From CAYMZZ01 sp047600605 (GTDB taxonomy: Bacteria; Bacteroidota; Bacteroidia; Chitinophagales; Chitinophagaceae), in assembly GCA_047600605.1 (NCBI GenBank), contig JASGKK010000003.1, forward strand, positions 1 to 64,000: a stretch of 64,000 bases of DNA, given 5' to 3'. A model generated the notes under the pieces. That model had not been told where the DNA came from, searched no databases, and worked only from the letters and a program-made list of their open reading frames with translations. The position numbers and the translations under genes were made by a program. Below, in pieces: positions 1 through 9,777 of this stretch. Positions within the stretch are counted from its first letter, which is position 1. The number at the start of each line of letters is the position of its first letter.

Positions 1-848
1 TAATAATTGCTGATCATGTTATACCTGCCTCCTTCGCCACCATACACGCTATTGTGCCCCCAGTTGTAGATCACATTGTTAGCAAACTCAACCAATTCCT
101 CCGGACTGCTGCGTATACCCGCAAAACGAGGGTTGCGGCTTATGCAGTGCGCAAAGAGATTGTGGTGAGCAGTGAGGTGACGTCCGCCCCAGATACCGCC
201 ATACCCATGATTTTCATAATCGGTATCCCCTTTTTCGAAGTGATAGGAATAATTCAATGGCTCCGAAATAATATTCCATTGCAGCGTAGTACTATCGCCA
301 TCGTATACTGTGAAAGCCTCATCGGTACTCCAGCTCATGCTGCAATGATCGATGATAATATGTTTCTTGCGGTTGCCGCCAAAAGCATCATCATGTCCAC
401 TCCCATGTACTTTTCCCTTATCCTGAAAACGATCACCCAACCGGAAACGGAGATAACGTACAATGATATTGTCGCCGCCAAGCGACACCGGGTAATCTGC
501 CAGGCAAATACCCTCACCGGGTGCGGTTTGTCCGGCAATGGTCACATCACCCCTGATCACTACTGCCGAGTTTAAATGAATAGTACCCGACACATGGAAT
601 ACGACTATACGCGGATAACGTGCGGTGACTGCTTCACGAAAGCTGCCGGGGCCCTCATCGTTCAGATTCGACACAACCATTACCTTTCCTCCACGCCCAC
701 CCGTAGTATATTTCCCAAAACCTTCTGCACCGGGAAAAGCAATAGCCTGCGCATGACTATACTGACACAGCAGGCTTATAAAAAAAGCCAAAAGGCCGCT
801 GCGGGCGGCTTTATGACTCTGGTGTGTAAACAGGTAAATACAGTTCAT
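1..848 (-). CDS. Pectate lyase, polysaccharide lyase family 1 (3' end outside window)
   Basis: Secreted parallel beta-helix lyase predicted to cleave polygalacturonate by beta-elimination. The visible 282 residues begin with a signal peptide (about residues 1-35, ending SHAQA), then the family-typical AFPGAEGFGKYTTGG at residues 37-50. IIIDHCSMSWSTDEAF (164-179) and SRNPRFAGIR (237-246) resemble the PL1 core, the latter holding the likely catalytic arginine. NNVIYNWGHNSVYGGEGG (257-274) is also typical of Bacteroidetes PL1 enzymes. The start is the ATG at 848-846. The gene continues beyond base 1. It is the last visible gene of a minus-strand susC-susD-DUF5123-PL1 order, which points to pectin use. 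The family assignment is from recalled motifs. Confidence 0.9.
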   Translation of the reverse strand, partial: MNCIYLFTHQSHKAARSGLLAFFISLLCQYSHAQAIAFPGAEGFGKYTTGGRGGKVMVVSNLNDEGPGSFREAVTARYPRIVVFHVSGTIHLNSAVVIRGDVTIAGQTAPGEGICLADYPVSLGGDNIIVRYLRFRLGDRFQDKGKVHGSGHDDAFGGNRKKHIIIDHCSMSWSTDEAFTVYDGDSTTLQWNIISEPLNYSYHFEKGDTDYENHGYGGIWGGRHLTAHHNLFAHCISRNPRFAGIRSSPEELVEFANNVIYNWGHNSVYGGEGGRYNMISNY

Positions 849-872
849 GGGGTAATGGGTATTTGCCTCAAT

Positions 873-903
873 GACCGGGTGCAGTTCAGCGCTGCACCTG
901 GTC
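873..903 (-). other. Intercistronic hairpin between the DUF5123-type gene and the pectate lyase
   Basis: Two 12-nt arms (873-884 and 892-903) pair with one mismatch around a 7-nt loop. No T-run follows on the minus strand, so it does not look like an intrinsic terminator. It could be an RNA processing or stability element inside the polycistronic transcript. Confidence 0.5.
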
Positions 904-918
904 TTCGGTTAATAAATA

Positions 919-2583
919 TTATAATGCCCAGCGGGGATCACCTATGGCACCGCCGCTGCTGCTGGCTGTCCGCAAATCAGACCCGGCCGGCAATGTGAAT
1001 GTATTTTGACTCTCCGTCCACCCCAGATTTACTGTCGTATTGTTTTGCTGGGTAACCAGGGCCGGGAATGTGAGATTGGTGGGCGTAGCCGCACCATCTG
1101 TCAGGTTAAAATAATTGCAATTACGCATAGCAGCGGTTGTAGCCGAGCCACGTATCAGGCTGGTGCCCGTGGTCTGTCCACTCATCGGTGTATTGGCAAT
1201 AATGGAATTTTCGATGGTCAGCGTGAGCTGATTGCCATTTGCATCCACAAAGAAATTGTTGCGGGCATCGCGACCAAAGCTGTTGATAGTACACTGATCG
1301 ATCACAATACGCGGTACTACCGGCACCGTAATGTTGGTGCTGTAGCCTACGATAGCCCGACCCAGCCTGTTGAATGTAGAGTTGATCATTTCCAGGCTTT
1401 TGAACTCCAGTTTTTCCATGGTAAAAAATGTATACGCACTCAGATATCGGCTATCGGAGATGATGCTGTTGGCAATACGGATGGTGTCGATCTTATGTGC
1501 ATTGTTGGCCGCACGGTTGCCTCTGAAAAAACAGTTGCCCATATTGCTCACCACACAATTGTCTACGATCACATTTTTAAAGGTGGCAGCTTCTGCGTCG
1601 CTGGCAAGTCCTACCAGGTTGATAAAATAAGCAGAGGCCGTACCTGCAGCCAGGCCATCAAAGCCAATACCCCGCAGGCGTACACCTGCACCTGTGCCCT
1701 TCAGCGTCACCTCACGGTAATTCACTTTTGTATCAGCGGGGTTATCAGATACAGAAGCGATACCTACCATTTTACCTTCTACTACCAGGTTTACATAGGC
1801 GCCCGTACCATCTACACAATTATAAGTACCGGGTTGCAGACCTATCAGGTCTCCATCGGCAGCAGCGGCTACCGCGGCCACGAGGTCATCGGCAGGTGTG
1901 AGTACAATGGAATAGATGCTGGGTTCTTTTGTAGTAAACGTGATCACTCCTTTGCGTACATTATTCTGGTAAATAGTAGCCACATAAGCTGTTTGCGCTG
2001 TAAGGCCCTCAATCAGTTTCATTGCATCGGTTACATCATCGGCAGTAAGCGGTATTTCGCGGCTCGTACCTCCGGCTGCAGGCGTAAGCATGATACGTAT
2101 AAGGCCTGCATAGGGACGCCAGCGCAGGATTACCGATTTATCCTTTAGTTCGGCATCCAGTACCGCTGAAAATATCTGCTCACCGGTAATACGGAATCCA
2201 TTGCTGTGTACCCAGTACGATTCGGCTGTATTGCCTGCAGCATTGGCTTTTACACGAGCATAATATTTTGTTTCAATCTCCAGTTCAGTTTCTGTGAGCG
2301 TGAGTGAGGGGGTTTCTGTCTGTTTTGAAATAGGTGCCGGTGTTTGAAACATAGTATCGGTTGATACTTCTACCGTATAGGTCATACCTGCACTGGCAAA
2401 CTGCGAAGCACCCCAGTCCAGTTTGGCCTGTGTCTCGCCCGCAGTAACCTTAATAGTACCCGGCATAAACTGGCGGGGCAGGTTGAGGGTTTCGTCTTTT
2501 GTCTTTTTGCAACCGGCCAGCAATAACAGCACCACAATGGGTGTAAGCAGGCGGAGCAAATTGTTATATGTTGTTGATTTCAT
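919..2583 (-). CDS. Surface lipoprotein with fibronectin-III-like region and DUF4957/DUF5123-type beta-helix
   Basis: A 554-residue predicted lipoprotein. A signal peptide ends in the lipobox LAGC followed by KK, as in exported Bacteroidetes lipoproteins. Residues about 30-225 look like two fibronectin type III-like modules, with repeated strands and a TYTVEVSTD-type motif. The remainder is rich in parallel beta-helix-like strands with N/I ladders, resembling the DUF4957/DUF5123 pair common beside pectin-related SusCD genes. It probably binds or presents pectic glycan at the cell surface; no catalytic motif is evident. The start at 2583 (MKSTTYNN) gives a clean signal peptide. An in-frame ATG at 2607 would add eight residues and start just after the susD stop. 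Confidence 0.75.
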   Translation of the reverse strand: MKSTTYNNLLRLLTPIVVLLLLAGCKKTKDETLNLPRQFMPGTIKVTAGETQAKLDWGASQFASAGMTYTVEVSTDTMFQTPAPISKQTETPSLTLTETELEIETKYYARVKANAAGNTAESYWVHSNGFRITGEQIFSAVLDAELKDKSVILRWRPYAGLIRIMLTPAAGGTSREIPLTADDVTDAMKLIEGLTAQTAYVATIYQNNVRKGVITFTTKEPSIYSIVLTPADDLVAAVAAAADGDLIGLQPGTYNCVDGTGAYVNLVVEGKMVGIASVSDNPADTKVNYREVTLKGTGAGVRLRGIGFDGLAAGTASAYFINLVGLASDAEAATFKNVIVDNCVVSNMGNCFFRGNRAANNAHKIDTIRIANSIISDSRYLSAYTFFTMEKLEFKSLEMINSTFNRLGRAIVGYSTNITVPVVPRIVIDQCTINSFGRDARNNFFVDANGNQLTLTIENSIIANTPMSGQTTGTSLIRGSATTAAMRNCNYFNLTDGAATPTNLTFPALVTQQNNTTVNLGWTESQNTFTLPAGSDLRTASSSGGAIGDPRWAL

Positions 2584-2608
2584 CTGGCAATGTTTTTTAT
2601 GAGTCATA

Positions 2609-4375
2609 TCAATAACCGTAGTCCTGTGTCAGATTGGGATTGGCATCAATACTTGCCTGCGGCAAAGGCAGCAGTTCGCTTTTATTGGCAGTGAAATTGG
2701 AAGCGATGATATTGATGAGTGTAGTGGTAACGCCACTTCCTACCCATGCCACTTCTACATAGCCGGTGGGCGCGGAGGCCGGTCCGGATTCATAGAAAGA
2801 GTGACTCCATACCAGGGTGGGTGAATTGGCCAGGTAATACATTTTGGCCGGCAGATTCTCATAAGGCGCCTCCTTATTGACCATTGCCTGCATGGCGGCT
2901 TTCGCCTCTGTAAGCCGCTGACCCAGCATATTCCAGCGGATCAGATCATACTTGCGAATGCCTTCGCCACCAAGTTCCAGCATACGCTCATTACGTACGG
3001 CGGCAAAAAATCCGGCATAGTCGGCAGGCGTTGTGCCAATCAGTGAAGCATTGCCGCCGAAAGCACGTACCCGCACTTTTTCATAAGCTGCAATGGCTGC
3101 TGCGCTGGGACCGTTGCTGAGTTCATTATCAGCCTCTGCAAACATGAGCAGTACATCCGAAAAACGGATCATAGGCCAGTTGGTGCCAAAATACTGAGCC
3201 TGCGAAGTGAGCTGCGAAGTCCAGTCGCGGCGGAATTTACCATCTACCATGGTCTGCAATGTGCGACCTGTAAGGTTGAGGTTTTGTGCAATATCATAAG
3301 GAGCACAGGTCACATCGCGACGTGTATCCTGTGGATCGAATGAATAGAAGTAAGTAGGTAAAATGGTCAGTGCAGAGTTGCCGGTATTGTTGTAGCGCGG
3401 ACCATTATAATAACCCAGCTTGCTATCGCCAAAGCCACTGCCGCCACCGGTCATACCCACCTCCCAGAGAACCTCTCCATTGGGTTCCTGGCGGTGTGCA
3501 CAGATCGCGTCTTTGAACACAGCCTTAAAGCTGGCATTGAGATTATGATCCTGCGGACGGGCCATAATGGCTTCACATTCCTGCCGGGCTATCTGGTAAA
3601 AATCTTTGTAGTTGGCTGCACGCTCCATCTGTTTGCTTTTACGCAGCGAATAGCCTCCGCGATACAGTGCAATGCGTGCACGCAGTCCGCGTACAGCACC
3701 TTGTGTGATGCGCTCGTTGGTGACCGTGCTTTCCGTACGCCAGGGCACCAGCGTGGTAGCTTCTGCCAGGTCGGCCAGCAGCCTGTCATAAATTGTATCG
3801 CGGTCTGTTTTTGATTTGAAAAGATCTGTTTCAAGACTCGCCGGCAAAAACTGGGCAGGCACATCGCCCCAGTTGCGGATCAATTCCATATAAAACTGTG
3901 CCCGCAGGGTAAGCGCTTCACCATAGAGATGACGCAGCTTTTTCTTTTCCCCCTCCGAACCATTATTGTACATACTCATGCGGGGAATATTGTAAATACA
4001 GATATTGGCCCGCTCGATGCCGGCATACAACTGGTTAAAAGGGTTGGCCAGCTGCGTATTGCTGGGTTTTGTATTATACCGGGCAATATCGCGGCGCTCA
4101 TTGTCGCCCGCAGCACCGCTTTGTCCCATCATTTCATCATTATCATATGGATAATACATGCTGATGCGGATACCATATCCCTGGTCGCCGCCCAGGGCTG
4201 AGTAGGCGCCCATCACTGCCAGGTCGGCATTGGTGGTATTACTGAAAATATAATCTGTGCCGAAAGAAGATACCGGCTCTACATTCAGGTATTTTTTACA
4301 GGACCCCAACAGCAAGGATGTGCCTGCAGTCATCAGTACTGTAACGGCCCATTTTGAAAATGCATTTGCTTTCAT
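2609..4375 (-). CDS. SusD/RagB family glycan-binding lipoprotein
   Basis: A 588-residue outer-membrane lipoprotein with lipobox LLLGSC (Cys26) followed by KK, then the SusD-like N-terminal region (YLNVEPVSSFGTDYIF) and TPR-like helices such as RANICIYNIPRM and GEALTLRAQFYMELIRNWGD. The C-terminal part contains RNERMLELGGEGIRKYDLIRW, typical of SusD. It captures oligosaccharide at the surface and hands it to the paired SusC channel. It lies 20 bp downstream of susC and directly upstream of the DUF5123-type gene. The neighbouring pectate lyase suggests pectin fragments as ligand, which is inference. Confidence 0.95.
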   Translation of the reverse strand: MKANAFSKWAVTVLMTAGTSLLLGSCKKYLNVEPVSSFGTDYIFSNTTNADLAVMGAYSALGGDQGYGIRISMYYPYDNDEMMGQSGAAGDNERRDIARYNTKPSNTQLANPFNQLYAGIERANICIYNIPRMSMYNNGSEGEKKKLRHLYGEALTLRAQFYMELIRNWGDVPAQFLPASLETDLFKSKTDRDTIYDRLLADLAEATTLVPWRTESTVTNERITQGAVRGLRARIALYRGGYSLRKSKQMERAANYKDFYQIARQECEAIMARPQDHNLNASFKAVFKDAICAHRQEPNGEVLWEVGMTGGGSGFGDSKLGYYNGPRYNNTGNSALTILPTYFYSFDPQDTRRDVTCAPYDIAQNLNLTGRTLQTMVDGKFRRDWTSQLTSQAQYFGTNWPMIRFSDVLLMFAEADNELSNGPSAAAIAAYEKVRVRAFGGNASLIGTTPADYAGFFAAVRNERMLELGGEGIRKYDLIRWNMLGQRLTEAKAAMQAMVNKEAPYENLPAKMYYLANSPTLVWSHSFYESGPASAPTGYVEVAWVGSGVTTTLINIIASNFTANKSELLPLPQASIDANPNLTQDYGY

Positions 4376-4395
4376 TTTATTCTTTGTTGAAGGGT

Positions 4396-7300
4396 TTAGA
4401 AGGTAAGGTTAAGTCCACAGATGAAGGCACGGCTGCGCGGGTACGCAGAATAATCCACACCCGGTGTAAGCGGTGTGCTGCGGCGTGTATTCACCTCCGG
4501 ATCATAGCCCGTATAGCGGGTCCATACAGCCAGGTTGTTGACTGTAGCATACACTCTGAAATTTTCAATCTTAGCCTTCCTCAGCAATTTGGAAGGCAGC
4601 GAATAGCCGAGCGTAATATTATTGACCCGAAGAAAGGAACCATCTTCAATAGCCCATGAATGCACATAGAAAGAGCTGGCACTGCGTAGGGGCGCCCAGA
4701 GTTTCGCATTCTCATTCAATTTGGCCAGGGCTGCGGGATCAGTTACCACCACACCATTTTCATCAACAGTGCGCCAGCGGTCATTCATACTGCTCAGCAG
4801 ATTGGAATTAACCGTGTAGCCACTGGTAAACTCCAGCTTATTGGCATTATACACATCATTGCCTACCTGGAAGTTTAAGAAAATGCTGAGATCAAAATTG
4901 CGGTAAGAGAATTGCTGATTCAAACCACCAAAGAATTTGGGCTGCGTATTACCAATGATACCGCGATCCTTATCATTGATCACATTATCACCATTGGTGT
5001 CTTTAAACTTCAGCATACCCGGTTGCGGTGCGGTGGCCGTAATGCCAGAGTTGTTGGCCACATTTGCCTTCAGCGTATACACGCCATTGCTGTAATCAAA
5101 ATCATCAACCGTATAATAACCGTCTGTAAACAATCCCCAGATGGTGCCCACTGGCTGGCCGGGTTTTACGAGATAGTCGGCCGGTTGATTGGCACCGCCC
5201 CATCCGGACGAAAACAGGAAGAAATCCTGGTACCGGCCCAGTGTTTCAATATTATTTTTATTAAAGGAGATATTGAAGTTGGCACGCCAGGTAAAGTTGC
5301 GATTGGCAACAGGCGTACCATTGATCTGTAACTCTATGCCTTTATTGGAAGTAGCGCCCACATTCTGGATCTGTTGTGTATAGCCAGAACTGGTCGGCAC
5401 CGGTACATTCACCAGCAGATCGCTCGTGGTATTCTTATATGCATCGGCTGATATCTGTAAACGATCGTTGAATAAACCGATATCCAAACCCAGGTTGCGC
5501 GAAACTGTTGTTTCCCATACCAGGTTGGCATTGGCCAGCTCCGAAGGACGGAAAGCAGTAATCAACTGGTCATTTATGCTGTAATAGGTATTGGCCACAA
5601 ACTGCGTGAGATAAAGAAAATCGTTAATGCGGTTATTACCTGCACGGCCATAGCTCATACGAAGTTTCAGGTCGCTGATCGTGGGCTTGAGATTCTCCAT
5701 GAACCGCTCTTCAGAAATACGCCAGGCCAGTGTACCGGAAGGAAAATATCCCCAGCGGTTACCTTCGGCAAATTTGCTGGAGCCATCTGCACGCAGGGTA
5801 AAACTGGCCAGGTATTTTTTATCAAATGCATAATTGACGCGGCCAAAGAAAGAAAAAACACGACTGGTAGTTTCAGTAGATGTAGGCGGTGGCTGTGTGG
5901 CTCCCGTCGGAGCACTGCCCAGTCCCATATTTCCCAAAGCTGCTTTTGGTGTAATACCTACAGGGAAATAACGGGTTTCGATACCATAGGTCTTATAAAC
6001 TGTTTCAAACAACTCCTGACCCAGCAGCACATCCAGATCATTGCGGTCACTGAATGCAGCGCCTGATTTGCTCATGGTAAAGCTGAGTACATTGGAATTG
6101 TTAAGCGTATTGCGGGTTTGCGTGTTGATAGAAGCCGTAGGCATATTGGAGTTTTGCCGGGCTATCGAAGTGATGGTATCATTGAATGCATTCTGACGCA
6201 CATTGCTGATATCATACCCCAGTGTAGAACGGAATGACAGAAAACGGTTGATCTCATAATTGAAATAGCCGCTGAAGTTGGCTGTACTGTTGTAATTACG
6301 GCGATATTCTGCCTGATTGAGCAATAAAGGATTTACCAGCGAAAGGCTGTTGGCATTGGTCTCCAGTGCATAATCCGGATCATAGTCCATAATATCCTGC
6401 CCGCCCATAAGGATAGGACGATACTTGATAGCATGACGCAGCCGGTTGGTAGCCGATGAGCCGGCATTGGCTGTACCCGCTCCATTTACAGTGGTATTAT
6501 TATATCGCACTGTCATACCCACTTTCAGTTTATTGTTGACGGTATGATCGAAGCGGAAGTTGATGAGCTTGCGGTCAAAATCAGAGCCCAGCATAATACC
6601 ATCTTCAGTGTTGGAAGTAACGCTGAGGTTGAATTTGGTAGAAGCAGTGCCGCCCATTACACTTACATTATGTGTCTGCATGAGTGCATTGCGGCCAAAC
6701 ATTTCATCCTGCCAGTCTACAAATGGCACATTTTTATACAGCTCCAGGTCTTCCCAGCGGCCATAGGTATTCTGAAAGCCATCTCTTTCCGATGAACTGC
6801 CCCGGGTACGCTCATACTGGTACATGATGAAATCGTAGGGGCGCATTACATCCAGTGCATTGGCCAGCTGACGTACACCGACCAGGCCATTATAATTGAT
6901 GCGGGTCTTCATGGCTTTACCTCCTTTGGTAGTAATGATCACCACACCGTTGGCACCACGCGCACCATAGATGGCAGTAGCAGATGCATCTTTGAGTACA
7001 TCAATACTTTCAATATCCTGAGGAGCCAGTACAGACAGTGCGTTTTCTACCTGTATACCATCTACTACATACAGCGGAGAATTATCCTGTGTAATAGACC
7101 CACCACCACGCACCCTGATAATGGCGCTGGCATCGGGTGAGCCCTCAGACTGGGTGATCTGCACACCAGCCAGGCGACCAGTGAGCGCTTCAGAAACAGA
7201 ATTGACCGGAATATCTTTCAGATCGCGTGCACCGACCGATGATACAGAGCTGAGCAGATCACGGCGTTTGACGGTCTGATAACCAATGATCACCACATCG

Positions 7301-7608
7301 TCGAGCGATTTTACTTCAGCAGCAAGTGAGGCCTCTACTGAAGATTTGTTGCCAACTTCCAGTTCAACAGGTACAAAACCGGTATGGGTAATCACCAGTA
7401 CCGCTTTATCACCGTTGACGGAAATGGTAAAACGCCCCTGCTGGTTGCTGAGGGCGGTAGTTTTGGTTCCTTTTACCGCTACCGTGGCTCCTTCCACGGG
7501 TTGACGGGTATCGGCGGAGGTTATCACGCCCGATACCTGGCGATCCTGCGCAAATGCCCTTAGCAGACAGGCATTCAGCAACAGGCACAGGAACAGTAGC
7601 TTTTTCAT
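4396..7608 (-). CDS. SusC/RagA family TonB-dependent receptor
   Basis: A 1070-residue outer-membrane importer. In order it has a signal peptide (residues 1-21, ending AFAQ), a carboxypeptidase-regulatory-like beta-sandwich (about 25-105), a plug beginning near DDVVIIGYQTVKRRDL with the SusC-type GGGSITQDNSPLYVVDG and DATAIYGARGANGVVIITTKGG motifs, then a long beta-barrel ending in GLNLTF. It imports oligosaccharides using TonB energy together with the adjacent SusD. It is the first gene of its operon and is divergent from a LacI-type regulator across a 408-bp gap. No N-terminal STN domain is seen, so direct anti-sigma signalling is unlikely. Confidence 0.96.
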   Translation of the reverse strand: MKKLLFLCLLLNACLLRAFAQDRQVSGVITSADTRQPVEGATVAVKGTKTTALSNQQGRFTISVNGDKAVLVITHTGFVPVELEVGNKSSVEASLAAEVKSLDDVVIIGYQTVKRRDLLSSVSSVGARDLKDIPVNSVSEALTGRLAGVQITQSEGSPDASAIIRVRGGGSITQDNSPLYVVDGIQVENALSVLAPQDIESIDVLKDASATAIYGARGANGVVIITTKGGKAMKTRINYNGLVGVRQLANALDVMRPYDFIMYQYERTRGSSSERDGFQNTYGRWEDLELYKNVPFVDWQDEMFGRNALMQTHNVSVMGGTASTKFNLSVTSNTEDGIMLGSDFDRKLINFRFDHTVNNKLKVGMTVRYNNTTVNGAGTANAGSSATNRLRHAIKYRPILMGGQDIMDYDPDYALETNANSLSLVNPLLLNQAEYRRNYNSTANFSGYFNYEINRFLSFRSTLGYDISNVRQNAFNDTITSIARQNSNMPTASINTQTRNTLNNSNVLSFTMSKSGAAFSDRNDLDVLLGQELFETVYKTYGIETRYFPVGITPKAALGNMGLGSAPTGATQPPPTSTETTSRVFSFFGRVNYAFDKKYLASFTLRADGSSKFAEGNRWGYFPSGTLAWRISEERFMENLKPTISDLKLRMSYGRAGNNRINDFLYLTQFVANTYYSINDQLITAFRPSELANANLVWETTVSRNLGLDIGLFNDRLQISADAYKNTTSDLLVNVPVPTSSGYTQQIQNVGATSNKGIELQINGTPVANRNFTWRANFNISFNKNNIETLGRYQDFFLFSSGWGGANQPADYLVKPGQPVGTIWGLFTDGYYTVDDFDYSNGVYTLKANVANNSGITATAPQPGMLKFKDTNGDNVINDKDRGIIGNTQPKFFGGLNQQFSYRNFDLSIFLNFQVGNDVYNANKLEFTSGYTVNSNLLSSMNDRWRTVDENGVVVTDPAALAKLNENAKLWAPLRSASSFYVHSWAIEDGSFLRVNNITLGYSLPSKLLRKAKIENFRVYATVNNLAVWTRYTGYDPEVNTRRSTPLTPGVDYSAYPRSRAFICGLNLTF

Positions 7609-8016
7609 ACTGCAATCGTTTTGATTAGGAAACTTAGTTTGAGGTTATCGCAATCCCACCAACGGAAAGAAGTAAAGCCGGTCTGGCCATCCTGTGGGAT
7701 ACTGAAACGTATCGGAAAACACAGTACTGGAGGTAGAACAAATAGCAATTGTTTTACACATGACTAGCAAAACCTGTAACCGTTAGTACAGACAAGTCTA
7801 GGCAGTTTTTATTTATTGAGTCAAGATAATCAGTGCTTTATTTACGCAATCGTTCCCGGCAACGATCTCATTCGGGTTGCCGGATATACCTGCTGCATTC
7901 ATCTACAGGCAATTCCTATCCAGTGCGGTGACAGTTTGCATCCGCCACTCGGCTTAAATTGGTTATTTTTAGGGGTATTTTTTTGCAGCTGTAAACAGCA
8001 GACCACCTACATCATC
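7609..8016. other. Divergent control region between susC and the LacI-type regulator
   Basis: This 408-bp gap separates two divergent genes and must hold both promoters. I see a candidate operator (listed separately) and AT-rich runs, but no promoter matching the Bacteroidetes consensus closely enough to call. Codons upstream of 8017 in the regulator's frame are open, but the peptide they would encode has no recognisable character and the DNA-binding domain begins right after 8017. Confidence 0.5.
7774..7791. promoter_or_regulatory. Candidate LacI-family operator in the susC control region
   Basis: The 18-bp stretch CTGTAACCGTTAGTACAG contains two overlapping dyads: CTGTA/TACAG arms (7774-7778, 7787-7791) and TAAC-C-GTTA (7777-7785). 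A central CG inside AAC/GTT-like arms is typical of LacI-family sites. It lies between the divergent regulator and susC. Binding is inferred. Confidence 0.35.
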
Positions 8017-9069
8017 ATGAAGTTTGAAGCGGTAACCATAAAAGATATAGCCAGGGCTCTCGGATTATCTACCTCCACTGTATCCCGGGCCCTCCGTGAC
8101 AGCTATGAAATCAGCCCCGAAACAAAACGGCTGGTACTGGAGTACGCCGAAAAGATCAATTATCACCCCAATCCGATTGCACTGGGGTTAAAAGAACGCC
8201 GCACCCGGTCTATCGGTGTTATTGTTGCCGAAATTGCCAATAGCTTTTTTTCCCAGGCCATTGATGGTATTGAATCCATTGCTTACCACAACGGATACAA
8301 TGTTATCATTTCACAAAGCCGTGAATCGAGTGAACGCGAGCAGATCAATCTGAATTACCTCACCTCACGTTCTATCGACGGACTGATCGTGTCAGTATCG
8401 TCCGAAACAACCGACTTCAGCAATTTCCGCGAATTGTTTGAACGCGGTATGCCAATCGTCTTCTTTGATCGTATTGTAAGTGAAATAAAGACCCACAAGG
8501 TGATTGTAGACAGCTACCAGGGTGCTTATGATGCCACGCGGCACCTCGTGACCAACGGTTATCGGCGCATTGCGGCCATTGCCAGCAGTGAGTCACTTTC
8601 CATTACCCGTGACCGGCTGGCCGGTTACCGTGCGGCATTAGCTGAAAGCGGTCTGCCCCTGTCTGATGAATATGTACGTTATTGTCCGCATGGTGGTCTT
8701 ATTCATACCGAGATCAGTGATGCAGTAGCCCAATTGCTGACCCTCGATCTCCGGCCAGATGCGATCGTGGCCATTTCTGACAAACTCACCACCGGCTGCC
8801 TGCGTGTATTAAAGTCACGCCGGATTGCTGTACCGCAGGATATGGCGCTTATCGGGTTTTCCAATTCCGATCTTACAGAATTAATCGACCCGGCCCTTTC
8901 CATTATCAAGCAACCTGCATTTGAAATGGGCGAAATTGCCACCACCCTGTTATTACAGATGATCGAAAGCAAACGCCCCATTACGGAATTCGAAACCCGC
9001 AGCCTGGCCCCACAGCTCATTGTAAGGGCTTCCTCCGCACCGGCGGGGGCACCCCTCCCTGTTTACTGA
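8017..9069 (+). CDS. LacI-family transcriptional regulator
   Basis: A 350-residue regulator. Residues 6-25 form the LacI helix-turn-helix (VTIKDIARALGLSTSTVSRA), followed by the hinge region (NPIALGLKERRT, near 52-63) and a periplasmic-binding-protein-like effector domain to the end (SIGVIVAEIANSFFS, RLAGYRAAL, MALIGFSNSDL). The ATG at 8017 puts the HTH at the usual N-terminal position; an open extension to 7816 is rejected. It is divergent from the pectin-type susC, so it probably represses that locus until a sugar intermediate binds. The ligand cannot be read from the sequence. Confidence 0.93.
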   Translation: MKFEAVTIKDIARALGLSTSTVSRALRDSYEISPETKRLVLEYAEKINYHPNPIALGLKERRTRSIGVIVAEIANSFFSQAIDGIESIAYHNGYNVIISQSRESSEREQINLNYLTSRSIDGLIVSVSSETTDFSNFRELFERGMPIVFFDRIVSEIKTHKVIVDSYQGAYDATRHLVTNGYRRIAAIASSESLSITRDRLAGYRAALAESGLPLSDEYVRYCPHGGLIHTEISDAVAQLLTLDLRPDAIVAISDKLTTGCLRVLKSRRIAVPQDMALIGFSNSDLTELIDPALSIIKQPAFEMGEIATTLLLQMIESKRPITEFETRSLAPQLIVRASSAPAGAPLPVY

Positions 9070-9185
9070 GAGGCAGAAAAAGCGGGTTTACGGCAATAAA
9101 AAAGAAAAACTTTACCGGCCGTAAACTTCCTGACATAAGGCTGTCACCAGCCGGTAGTTTCTTTGAATTCTAAAACAAGAATATT

Positions 9186-9680
9186 ATGGAAACAACTACT
9201 GCAACAGGCATCACCATTACTCCTCAACAATGGCTTACACACTGGCAGGGCCATCGCTCACTTACCCGTCGTGTGATTGAAGCATTTCCCGACGACAAAC
9301 TGTTCACTTTTTCGGTAGGCGGTATGCGTCCCTTTGGCGAAATGGCCATCGAAATGCTGATCATGGCCACACCCACTGTAAAAGGAGTGGCAACCGGTGT
9401 ATGGGAAGACGCCAATAAACTCTTTGGTCCCGGCGAACACCCCAAGGACAAGAAGAGCCTGCTGGCAGAATGGGATAAAACCACGGCGCAACTCAATGAG
9501 CTGTGGCCTACCATCCCTCCTCATCGTTTCCAGGAAGAAGATGTGGCGTTTGGCCAGTGGAAAGACAGGACTTCCGGCACCATCCTGTATGTGATCGATA
9601 ATGAAATCCATCACCGTGGGCAGGGATATGTATACCTGCGTGCGTTGGGTATCGAACCTCCGCATTTCTGGGAGAGGTAA
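9186..9680 (+). CDS. DinB/YfiT-like four-helix metalloprotein
   Basis: A 164-residue protein with features of the DinB superfamily: an N-terminal helix carrying WLTHWQGHRSLTRRVIEAFP and a C-terminal helix with NEIHHRGQGYVYLRALGIEPP, where the HH pair should supply metal ligands. Many members act as thiol-dependent transferases or metal-dependent hydrolases, but the specific reaction is unknown here. It stands alone, 116 bp after the LacI-type gene, and is convergent with the AHSA1 gene across a long inverted repeat. The GTTTACGG / CCGTAAAC arms in its upstream gap (about 9087 and 9120) might be regulatory. Confidence 0.85.
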   Translation: METTTATGITITPQQWLTHWQGHRSLTRRVIEAFPDDKLFTFSVGGMRPFGEMAIEMLIMATPTVKGVATGVWEDANKLFGPGEHPKDKKSLLAEWDKTTAQLNELWPTIPPHRFQEEDVAFGQWKDRTSGTILYVIDNEIHHRGQGYVYLRALGIEPPHFWER

Positions 9681-9686
9681 AACAAT

Positions 9687-9777
9687 GTTTAAAAGTATAA
9701 AGGTTTAAAAATGGGGGAAGGGGATACTATTGTAATAAGTAACCCTTTTATACTTTTAAACCTTTATACATTTAAAC
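9687..9777. terminator. Long inverted repeat between convergent genes, probable bidirectional terminator
   Basis: Two 24-nt arms (9687-9710 and 9754-9777) are complementary at 23 of 24 positions around a 43-nt spacer. Each arm contains near-repeats of GTTTAAAAGTATAAAG. The right arm overlaps the stop codon of the convergent AHSA1 gene. The position fits a bidirectional terminator. The AT-rich units also look like a dispersed intergenic repeat, since a related GGTTTAAAAGTTAAAAG occurs at 34755-34772. Confidence 0.6.

Noticed and set aside
1006..2148. Plus-strand open frame of 380 codons
   Set aside because: Antisense to the DUF5123-type lipoprotein gene, with no domain or signal features.
7816..8016. 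N-terminal extension of the LacI-type regulator
   Set aside because: The helix-turn-helix starts directly after the ATG at 8017; the extension has no regulator-like features and covers the likely promoter.
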